Shown piece by piece: positions 55,888 through 64,000 of a DNA stretch of 64,000 bases (position 1 is its first letter; every line of letters starts with the position of its first letter). The DNA is from Selaginella moellendorffii. Its lineage: Eukaryota > Streptophyta > Lycopodiopsida > Selaginellales > Selaginellaceae. Both the position numbers and the translations under genes were made by a program. The notes beneath the pieces were generated by a model that saw only the letters and a list, made by a program, of their open reading frames with translations, had not been told where the DNA came from and made no database searches. The stretch spans positions 123,555 to 187,554 of the forward strand of contig NW_003314335.1 in assembly GCF_000143415.4 (NCBI RefSeq), read 5' to 3'.

Positions 55888-56895
55888 TCAAACACAGAGC
55901 TTGGCATCCATCATTGCGCTGGATACGATTCCCTCGAGATTTTCCTTTTGCATAAGGCGCTCGTCCCGTACCTACCAAAATAAGCGATAGAAATGGCGTG
56001 GCTTGATAGCTATATCACTAACCTTGGTCATGCACGTGGTGAAGATTTGGCCCTGGAAGGTGTTGACGCTAGCGCCCAGCACCTCCAAATCTAGCGACTC
56101 TAGGGCGCCAACGATGTCCGCTAGTACGGTCGGGCAGCACCGGAATCGAACCAGGCACGTCCTGTTACATTCGTCCAGTTTCTCCACGTCTATCTGTGTC
56201 GACACTTTTAAATGCGATGATAAGGGCATCGTCTCTGATGCCGAAGAGATTCTCTCGTTCTCTTACCTGGAGGCTCGCTAGTTTGTGATCTCGCCGATCG
56301 CCGCTGTGATGATCGTCCTCGAGCGATGGCGAGGGCGACGCCGGGGACGCGGTCGTCAGCGATGAATTGGGGGAGCGGTGATCCTCTTCGATGGCACTGA
56401 TCTCTCTCCGCATCGCCGAGACCTGCGATTTGAGCTCCTCGACATAGCCGATGGCGTCGGCCATGATGGACGCCTTGTCCATCTGTCAGAAATCCCCAAA
56501 GATCGTTACTCCATCCATCAATCAATCGAGAGAGAGAAAGAGAGGATAGAAATGTGAGAGATTTCCCTCACCTTCGTGATCTTTGGGACGAGAGCGCGAA
56601 GCGAGTAGAGCTTCTCGTTGAGCTTCTGCCGGCGCTTGCGCTCCGAGAGGAGATTCTTGGAGAACTTCCTCTTGTTCCTCGAGGAACCGCGGCTGTCGTG
56701 CGTCGTCTCGTCATCGCTCAGGCTCTGCTCGAACAACTCCGGCGATCCCGCATTAGCCTCGCCGCTGCGATCGCCCTTCTCCACCTCCGCCCCCGGATTG
56801 CTCATCTGATCCTCAAACATTTGCTCCAGCAGCTGATCCGAGGAACCCGACTCCACATCGAACAGATCGAGGTCATAAGATTCCAGCGAGCTCAT
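55888..56895 (-). CDS. bHLH transcription factor with ACT-like C-terminus
   Basis: Four exons on the minus strand: 56572-56895, 56267-56482, 56023-56193 and 55888-55971, giving 264 residues. An acidic N-terminus precedes the bHLH at about residues 85-140. The basic region NLLSERKRRQKLNEKL has the pattern for E-box (G-box type) binding, helix 2 is MDKASIMADAIGYVEEL, and an intron splits the loop at a site common in plant bHLH genes. Residues about 181-240 look like the ACT-like dimerisation domain (CLVRFRCCPTVLADIVGAL, then FQGQIFTTCMTK). The domain order resembles Arabidopsis bHLH35/27 and FIT (group III a+c). The start ATG follows the weaker alternative of a GTG further upstream. The target pathway cannot be read from sequence. 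Confidence 0.9.
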
Positions 56896-57217
56896 TAGCC
56901 ACAAGAAAAGAAGAAATCCACTGGAAGGATCTCCTACCTTGCAGAGCAGCACCCAAGAACCCTAGAGCCAAGGAAAGAAAAACCCTGCATTACGGCATAT
57001 CCTCGCGGAATTTCTCCCATTCTTTTTTCCATTTTCTTAACTGCAAAGTTGACTATGTGGCCAATAGCCTTTAATGTCGAGAACACAACTGTACAATTTA
57101 CATGCGCCATCCCCATGCACCACACGGCCTTTAAAAAAAAAGGTGGTACAAGCTAGGCGACAAAAAAGTATGAATCACGTTCTTTCAACTTTCCTTAATA
57201 ATATAATTTAGTCAACG

Positions 57218-57703
57218 ATGTTAGTCAAAGTGTGCCACGCTGGCCTTTTACAAAGAGGGAGTGGCGATGAACCACCACCACTGTCACCACATCACCACCA
57301 AAAGAAGGCGTCCAAAATCATTCACACCCTAGTAAATTGGTTGCATGGTGATGGTTCTTCCCCCTCTTATGAAACCATGGACGATCACCAAGAACACCAC
57401 GGCACTGCTTGTCACCGCGAGAAGATCAAGGGCGGCAGCGTCCCCGTCTACGTTGGCCATGGCAACCCGGAGCGCTTCCTCGTCAAGCTCAAGCTCATCA
57501 ATCACCCCCTGTTTCGAAAGCTCCTGGAGCTGACCGAGGAAGAGCTGGGCTTTTGCGACAACTGCCGCCTCGTCGTTCCCTGCGACGCTCACGTCTTCCA
57601 GAGGGTTATCGCTCGCATCGATGCCGAGGAGAGCGGGAGAAAGCTGCGCCCCGCCGAGGAGGAACTCCTCGGCCTCTTTGATTCCATCCCCGGTTCCTCG
57701 TAA
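57218..57703 (+). CDS. SAUR-family auxin-responsive protein
   Basis: Single exon of 161 residues, as is usual for SAURs. The N-terminal 70 residues are variable and His-rich. The SAUR core runs from KGGSVPVYVGHGNPERFLVK through LINHPLFRKLLELTEEELGF to RLVVPCDAHVFQRVI. SAURs are small, fast-turnover effectors of auxin that inhibit PP2C.D phosphatases and so activate plasma-membrane H+-ATPases in flowering plants. The upstream region is AT-rich. This gene is divergent from the bHLH gene, with a region of about 320 bp between them. Confidence 0.92.
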   Translation: MLVKVCHAGLLQRGSGDEPPPLSPHHHQKKASKIIHTLVNWLHGDGSSPSYETMDDHQEHHGTACHREKIKGGSVPVYVGHGNPERFLVKLKLINHPLFRKLLELTEEELGFCDNCRLVVPCDAHVFQRVIARIDAEESGRKLRPAEEELLGLFDSIPGSS

Positions 57704-57827
57704 TTAGCTCGTTGGAGTAACGCTTCCGGAACTTGAAAGGCTCGTTCTCCTGTGTTGTAACTGATGGGAGAACGATGAAAAGAAAGTAGAATGCAAATAG
57801 ACTTACTTGTCTTGTATAAACATAAGA

Positions 57828-60478
57828 TTAGTCTTGTGTGTGCCGTGTTGTATTTTTGTTATACTTCTTAAAAGCCAGAGCTTGAGTGGCAGCAGGGTTC
57901 AAAGGGCTCCCTGCGTTGGAGCTTGATCGGCTGCTGTGTTGAGTTCTGCTGAAACTCTTTAGTACGCTTGAAGCACTGCTGCTCCTACTGCTGCTACTGT
58001 CTTGGGAGAGATCTCCTATCAATAGAATACTAACTGGAGAACCATTGAGAAGTCCACTGCTGCTAGAGCTTAAGCTTGTGTCTGAGAGCGAGTCTCCTTC
58101 CAAAAGACGAAGCACCTGGTGAAAAAGACACGTTAAGCTGTGAAGCACACAGCATGTAAAGATCTGACCTGAGACATTCGAGGACGAATCAAAGGATCGG
58201 GGTCAATGCAAAGAGTGGCCGCAAGGAGCATGTTTTCCACCTCGTTTACACAAAATCTTCCCCGAAGCCGCTGATCAATCAGTTTCTCATACTTCTGCTC
58301 TCGAAGAAATGGTCGTGCCTGCATTCAACAAGATTAGATGCAGCAAACTTCATTACTTATGGACTTACCCATTCCGACAAGCACATCTCTCCTTTGTTGC
58401 GAGATAAATCCACAGCCTTCCGACCACTTACAAGCTCCAGGAGCACGATGCCAAAAGAGTAAACATCGGCTTTCTCTGTGATTTGTCCTGTTTGAGTATA
58501 CTCAGGTGCCAAGTACCTACAGCTCCAGTGTCACCAAAGAATGAAGGCAAGGAAAAAAAACACAGCAAGAGTTACCCGAAAGCGCCAATGACTCTTGTCT
58601 CTACTCCGAGTTCTCCATTGGGTTGCCATCTTGCAAGTCCAAAATCTCCCACCTGATGCTCAGACAAGTGAGTCGGACTATCCTATCGAATAGAAACTGA
58701 GACAAGAACTTACCATTGGCTCGAAGTCGTGGGTTAACAGAATGTTGTTTGGTCGCACGTCACGATGAACAATACATCCCACTCGGCACTCTTCATGTAA
58801 GTACCTCAAAGCTCGCGCGGCACCTAGCGCGATTTTCTGGCGAGCCGGCCATTCCAGAGTCACTGTTTTAGACCGCCTGCCATACAGGTGCGAATCCAGC
58901 GAGCCATTGCAAACGAACTCGTAAACGAGCAGCCTCTTCTTGTCTTCAGCGCAGTAGCCGATCAGCATCACCAAGTTTCGCTGCTGAGCACAGCTGAGAA
59001 CTTCGACTTCCGCGCAGAATTCTTTGTCGCCCTGCGTGCTAGCCAGCTTATGCTGTTTGACAGCAACGGCTTGGCCATCAGGGAGCCTGCCCCTGTAAAC
59101 TGAACCGTATCCACCTTCTGCGAGAAAGTTCACGTCCGAAAAGCCACCGGTTGCAAGTTGCAGCTCTGCGAAAGTGAATTTCCTGGGCGGCTTGCCGAAG
59201 ACAGGCGTTTTGTGCTGGCAAATGGAGCATAAAGGAGGAGGCTGCGGAGACGACTGCTTTCTCAGATGGATCTGCTTTCGGACGCTGGACACTCGATCTA
59301 CTGGCCTCGATACGTTTCTTTGCGTATCCGTTTCCTCGGTATACTCCCGGCTTTCCTTCATTCGCAAGAAGTCATTAAGAACTTGTGGTTTATGGCTAGC
59401 TGGTGATGGAGTTGTGCTGTTCAGCACTTCTGATGGCGGACCTGCAAAGCAATGGTTAAAACGGAATAAGAGCGAGCGAGCGTCCTACCTTTTCTACGGG
59501 TTTCATTTTTCAGCAACTCTTCTAAAACTGAAAGCTCGAATTTCGGTGCCGTCACAAGTCGTGAATCCGGGCTACTGGCCTCTGAGCTGGATGTCGAGCT
59601 CTCCCAGTACAGCTGATCGAAGCCCTTGGGCATCACAGACAGGCTCAGTCCATTCAGAAGAACGGATGACGAGTCGATGGATTCTTCTTCATCGTACGGC
59701 AAATCACGTCTTTTGAGATTCAGCCTCAGGATTTTTGGATTGCTGCGATGCACAACGACGATATTGCTGTTAAGCTCTTGCAGGCAAAGCTTACCCTCGC
59801 TCTTTAGATTCCTGGCGTGAAAAGGACTGTCACAGTAAACACCATCATACTTCCAACTTAGAAGACGTACCTATCAAGCACCACCCAAGTTGCCCGGAAT
59901 CTCTTGGCCTCCGATGGAATGACTCCTCTACGAGCAAACTGGAGGATTTCTAGTGTCGTATGCACCTATGCTCACGAGATAGAATCTATAACTTAGCTCG
60001 ACCATACCGAAATATAAAAAAACAAGCTCACCTTTTTAAGATCGTGGATTTTTCGGAGCTTCTCCATCACCATGGAGCATTTGTTCCGAATTTCTTCGAG
60101 CTCTTCCTTCCTAGTGGCTTTGAGCGACGCAGCCGCTGCTGCTGCGCATTCTCCACCAAGCGCAGGAAATCCCCAGCTCTTCCAAACTGGAAAGCATCGA
60201 ATGAGACTTTAAATCTAAGCGTATGGTCGACTGTTACCAGAATCTGAGGAATTGCTAGTGCTGCTGGCGGGCGCAATCGCCTGGAACACGATCCTATCGC
60301 CTGGATGAACCACGAGATTTGCTAGAGCCCAGTTTAGAGCATAGTCGGTCATCTTCTTGCTCGCGTCAACCGCGACGAGCACGATTTCTCGCTGAGACTC
60401 TTCGTCTGAGCTTTCCTGTGAACTGCTCACATCCATGACCTTGACTCGATTTAGCGGAAGGAGCTGAAATCTCTCCAT
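57828..60478 (-). CDS. USP-domain receptor-like cytoplasmic kinase, 'inactive protein kinase SELMODRAFT_444075' family
   Basis: Nine exons on the minus strand: 60238-60478, 60032-60186, 59871-59965, 59489-59811, 58714-59441, 58576-58652, 58369-58516, 58169-58318 and 57828-58115, giving 734 residues. The N-terminus is a universal-stress-protein-like domain ([20 protein letters not shown], later ATWVVLDR, then [17 protein letters not shown]). The kinase domain starts at [13 protein letters not shown], with [40 protein letters not shown] and YLAPEY in order. The catalytic-loop Lys of HRDLKPxN is Arg here (HRDVRPNN), while HRD, DFG and the VAVK Lys remain, so activity is doubtful but not excluded. 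No signal peptide or membrane segment is visible. The serine-rich tail is about 95 residues. Confidence 0.92.
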
Positions 60479-61242
60479 TGCTCCAGCCGTGACAAGAAGA
60501 AGAAGGGGAAAGGAGGATGCAAAGACTGGATCTTCACTGGAGCCCGGAATGCATGCGAGAGATCACAAAGCCCTAAGGGATCGATGCAAGGCATCTCTCA
60601 TCCAGCTGCCGATCGACCGCTGCGAAATCGAAATGCCGCCCTTCGATCCCGAAATATTTCGCGCACAATCCCCTAGAACCAGGAGCCGATCGATGTGCGA
60701 TCGATCGGGCGGGCCAAGAACCGATAGCAATGCGATGGATCGATCGAGGAAGATGCCGGCGCCTCCTTTCTCCCCAATGCTTGCCCTCGCCACAACAAAG
60801 GAAGAGCGCAAAAGAAAAACCAAAAAGCTTGTCGTTTGAGCTATAGCTCTGCCGGCCCGCGCGATTGGGCACACGCGGTCAAGCGCACGGTTTGAGTGAA
60901 AGAGAAAACCTCGCGGTGCCAAACACGCGCTAAATCATGCGTCGCCATCGCCGGCCGTGCCGCGCGGCACGACCCAATGGCACTGCCGGCACCGAGCGCC
61001 ACCGCGCGGTATACCACCCGCTAAGCGTAGCGTCAAAGCACAGCAAACTGTTAGGTGATCAATCACTCTCTGCCGATGACGAAAGTAACAACAAATTTCC
61101 TTGACAAATTCACACTGCTTTGTCCGATTTCCATGAACAGTTCTTCCGAAATCTCCGGGAGAACTTTCCATCGAGAAACTTCTCTCATCACACGACTCAA
61201 GAGTTTATTCCCTGGAACGCGATGATCCATCACCCACAAGAT
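60479..61242. other. GC-rich intergenic region, USP-kinase promoter side
   Basis: It holds the upstream region of the USP-kinase. The many CGATCGATC-like motifs and overlapping short frames are not convincing genes. Several GC-rich inverted repeats (for example CGCGCGGTA and neighbours, 60955-61015) are seen without a clear role. Confidence 0.5.
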
Positions 61243-61554
61243 CTAATGGATTGTGCCCACTCTCACTTTCCACTCCTCGGCACTCCTCTCTTGCTCTTCC
61301 CGCAAGATGGGATTAGTCCTCAATTGCTCCTCTCTCATTCGTTTCTTCTCTTGCCGGAGCTGCCTCGCCTTCTCGATCTGTTCTTCCTGGAGAAGACCCA
61401 CAAGAAAAATTTCTCTTGGGAGATCCAAATTTAACTCGCTTACCCTCGTGTACTTCAATTCCCTGACCCAATCTTTGTGGGCGATGTAGTAAGTGAGCGC
61501 AAAGTATGTGCCAATCGTGAGCCCAGCATACTGGTACAGCCTGATCATCACCAT
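61243..61554 (-). CDS. Small single-pass membrane protein, family not recognised
   Basis: Two exons (61444-61554 and 61386-61243) joined by a 57-bp GT-AG intron give 84 residues. The intron is a multiple of three and stopless, so unspliced RNA would still encode a 103-residue protein. The protein has a hydrophobic N-terminal segment (YAGLTIGTYFALTYYIA) and a highly charged helical tail (EKARQLRQEKKRMREEQ). That shape is common in small mitochondrial inner-membrane proteins, but I cannot name the family. The start ATG (61554) was chosen over an upstream TTG in the same frame. Confidence 0.7.
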   Translation of the reverse strand: MVMIRLYQYAGLTIGTYFALTYYIAHKDWVRELKYTRVSELNLDLPREIFLVGLLQEEQIEKARQLRQEKKRMREEQLRTNPILREEQERSAEEWKVRVGTIH

Positions 61555-61626
61555 CTTGCCCAAGCGCGAGAGAAATCGAAGAACCCTAAAATTTCCTGCC
61601 CCACAAAACTTAGGGTTCCTGGGCGA

Positions 61627-62452
61627 CTATTTGGACAAGTCGAGCTTGCTTCTCTTTCCCTTGCTCGATTCGCCGCCTTCGGATTGTGATCGTTTCTTGG
61701 ACAAAGACTTGCTGCGCTTGCTAGATTCTCTGGTGATCCCGCTCTTTTCCTGATCGGATACAGCACCCACAGACGCGATCTCTGCTCGAAAGTTTTTGTG
61801 AGATCTTCGTTCTGGGAGAAAAATTCTCGTACCTTCCGCGTGATTTGGAGCAGCATCCACGTTCTCGGCAGCAACAGGATGAGCAATTGTCGGCTCGACG
61901 CTCCTCACAATGCTCACTTCCACCGGCACTGGCCTCACTAAAATCCATAGCAAAAGCTTTAGAAACTCAAAAGAAACTCTGCGAGATCTATCTCACCTTC
62001 GATCTTGTCTTGAGTTGGAACATAGGCGTACTTACTGCTCCCTTGAATGTCGTGTCTTTGAAAGCTATACTTCACTCCTGCCGATGATCCGCGAGAGCTT
62101 CTCATCAAGAACAACGAAAAACTATGAATTTCTATCTACCATTGCATACCAAATGCCCCATATTGCCATCGGCGGCCTCGAGCTTCAATCTCCAGCTCGT
62201 ATTCGACAGCTCCTCGAGATCTAGCTGCCACGAAACAATCAGACCTCACTCACGCATTCGCGATTTCGACTCACATCGGGGAGCCGAAGCAGCCACAGCT
62301 CCTTGTTAGGATCCAAGGCCTCGTCCAGCAGCGGCTGCATTGCCTCCACGCGCTGGAACGACCGCGGCGCCTCGTAGCTGCAAGACAAGTGGCCGAATCA
62401 ATCGCGAGTGAGAGCCAAAGATCAACACTCACGGCGCCGGCGCAGCGTCCAT
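61627..62452 (-). CDS. Probable nuclear protein resembling RPA34 or Mediator-associated protein 2
   Basis: Exons on the minus strand: 62433-62452, 62275-62377, 62140-62224, 61997-62077 and 61627-61937, giving 199 residues. The N-terminal part contains FQRVEAMQPLLDEAL and ELWLLRLP, which resemble the start of the RPA34.5/MAP2-type domain. The C-terminus is very basic and serine-rich (KRSKSLSKKRSQ, then GKRSKLDLSK), as in RNA polymerase I subunit RPA34 and nuclear-localised proteins. The exon 3-4 junction is the least certain. A 51-bp, in-frame, stopless GT-AG segment inside exon 5 (about 61783-61833) may be a further intron. Family assignment is tentative. Confidence 0.5.
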
Positions 62453-62532
62453 AGCTCTTTCCATCATTCAAGAGCCCTAAAACTTTCAAAACCCAAGAAC
62501 CCTAAAACACTTTCCCAAAGGCTTTCAACTAT

Positions 62533-63750
62533 TTACATCTCGGCGGATAACTTTTCTTTCTCGCGCGCCGCTTGCTGCTGGATCCCATAGAGCCGGAAGA
62601 GATGATACGCCGAAATGCCCACCACCACGAAAGAAACGAGCGCAGCGATGAAGCAAATTACAACCGAGATCGCGTAAACCGTGCAGAAGTAGCCGAAAGC
62701 GTTGCAAACTTTTCTCCACAGCACCGCCGGAGCTCCTTCCTCGGCCAGGTATCCAATCTCGGTTGCCACTGCGGCGCCGCTGAGCAGGAGATAACCCATC
62801 ATCTGGAAGAAGAAAAACAGAGTGAGAGATTGTCTCAAACACGATCAAAGTAAGAGTGGATCAAACACGATCCTGGAGGAACTTTAAGAAACATGGATCA
62901 ATGAAAAGGAATTCTTCTAGCAGCAGCGATTAAAGAACGAGGAATTGTCCGAGTAGCAGCGATTTGACAGGCAGAGGAGAAAAAAGATGTCTGTTCGATC
63001 ACAGCCGAGGATGATAATCAAATCAAAGGAAAGAAATCCTTTTGATCATTTGCAGCTCGGCAGAGAAGCATGGACACACGACAAAAGCACTCACGAGGAT
63101 CGTACATTAACATTTCACGCGATTCACGGGCCTATCAAACTTCAATCACGGGGCTCGGGAAGGACTACGGAGATAGCGAGCAACTTGGGACGATCGAGAA
63201 GTAGCAAACTTGAAGAACACTGGAAGGAGAACGTACACAAGAACTTTCGAAAGCAAAAGCGAGCATTAAATTCTAGAAACTGACCGAGTCTGCGATGAAA
63301 GAGATCCAGGCAACGCTTTTGCAATCCACCACTGTTCCCTTGGTCGCAACGAGGCCGATGTTGAAAAGAAGATGGAGCACTGTGTAGCCGATCACTACTC
63401 CCAGCGCATCCACATAGAACCTGGGAGAGAATCAAAATCGAGGGAACAGAGCTCTCGCGGCAGAGAAAGAGGGAAAAGAGGAGAACTTACTTGAGACCAG
63501 TGACGAGCTCATACTTCGCGGTTTTAGTGACGAAGACGGGCCTTGGGAGGCCGAAGAACGGAAGAGGGACTGAGCCGGTCTCTCGATCGGTGACCATGAG
63601 AGCCTCCGAGATGATCACCAGAACCAGCAAGAAGCTCCTCAGTAGGATGATGCTAATCCGGAACTCGTGCTCGTGATCGCCCATTTTCCTGTCGTCGCCC
63701 ACTGGACTGCCGCCGGCACTGCCATTCATCGCCTTGCTCGAAGAATCCAT
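62533..63750 (-). CDS. CASP-like (Casparian strip membrane domain) protein, group 2 type
   Basis: Three exons on the minus strand: 63491-63750, 63285-63420 and 62533-62802, giving 221 residues. Four membrane segments are visible: [54 protein letters not shown] and [19 protein letters not shown]. Arg in the first segment and Asp before the third ([14 protein letters not shown]) match the conserved charged pair of the family. CASPs scaffold the Casparian strip in endodermis; group 2 CASP-like proteins have broader and mostly unknown roles. Intron 2 is 482 bp, far longer than the usual 50-75 bp here. Both termini face the cytosol by family rule. Confidence 0.93.
62803..63284 (-). other. Long intron of the CASP-like gene
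   Basis: 482 bp between two well-supported exons, with GT and AG ends. No gene, repeat or RNA structure could be supported inside. Its length is unusual for this window. Confidence 0.7.
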
Positions 63751-64000
63751 CGCGGCGAGTAAAACAAAAGCTTCTCTTCTCGCGATCAGCAGCCACTGGT
63801 AAATGCCGAGACTGGAGCCGTGCTGCTAGAGGGTCATGTCGATCGATTGATATGATAGATATTTTCCTCCCAGAAATTCCACGCGACAAGCGGACGGTAA
63901 CCTCAAGAGTGATGAGCAAAGAGGATGAGGAACACCGATCGCTCGCCTACGGCTCGATCGTGCGGCGGAGGATTGGGAACGAGAGAATCCATGTGGAGCA
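63751..64000. other. CASP-like gene promoter and leader
   Basis: Upstream of the CASP-like start codon to the window edge. GATCGATCG-type motifs occur near 63840 and 63952. No other gene is evident. Confidence 0.4.

Noticed and set aside
54359-55955. Plus-strand ORFs opposite the SPFH-like gene
   Set aside because: Shadow frames; only the minus strand gives consistent exon phases and domain pattern.
60489-60922. Arg-rich ORFs on both strands upstream of the USP-kinase
   Set aside because: Composition is that of GC-rich promoter DNA with GATC repeats; no conserved domain.

Overview
This is plant nuclear DNA, most likely from the lycophyte Selaginella moellendorffii or a close relative. Most introns I could place are only about 50-75 bp. 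The gene set is that of a land plant (PPR, SAUR, CASP-like, FAF-domain, 4CL, PI-PLC, clade E-type PP2C, VPS26, class V chitinase). One gene belongs to the USP-plus-kinase family whose reference entry is named after a Selaginella model. Species assignment is inference; no database was searched. Gene structures were built by hand from splice sites, reading phase and remembered family sequences.

Layout. 1-18.4 kb is gene-rich: the 3' end of a PPR gene, an HSP110-type HSP70 with two heat-shock elements upstream, a FAF-domain gene, PI-PLC (minus), PP2C (plus), tRNA-Ser(AGA) and a decayed 4CL pseudogene. It ends with two unusual genes that resemble Crinkler (CRN/CR) effectors: a P-loop NTPase with a possible nuclease tail, and a kinase-like protein. 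18.4-39.7 kb is AT-rich repeat DNA. It holds an old gypsy-like remnant, a decayed LTR element, a 100-N assembly gap, a short-LTR element family, a TCGGAC-type minisatellite, and a 6.45 kb composite LTR element inserted into a copia reverse transcriptase gene with a GCTAT target-site duplication. 39.7-64 kb is gene-rich again: PP2C and tRNA relics, an intact 4CL, an intact VPS26, a 3.9 kb tandem duplication, an intact class V chitinase, an SPFH-like protein, a bHLH factor, a SAUR, a USP-kinase, two small genes and a CASP-like gene.

Two duplications shape the window. PP2C, tRNA-Ser and 4CL occur twice, about 30 kb apart. One copy keeps PP2C and the tRNA with a dead 4CL; the other keeps 4CL with dead PP2C and tRNA. 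Separately, a tandem duplication with breakpoints inside VPS26 and inside the chitinase leaves exactly one intact copy of each, on opposite sides, plus two broken copies of a PHD-finger gene between them.

The best candidates for under-described biology are the CRN-like pair at 12.7-18.4 kb, the PHD-finger gene with a possible PD-(D/E)XK-like region, and the short-LTR element with a Pol III B-box next to its primer-binding site.
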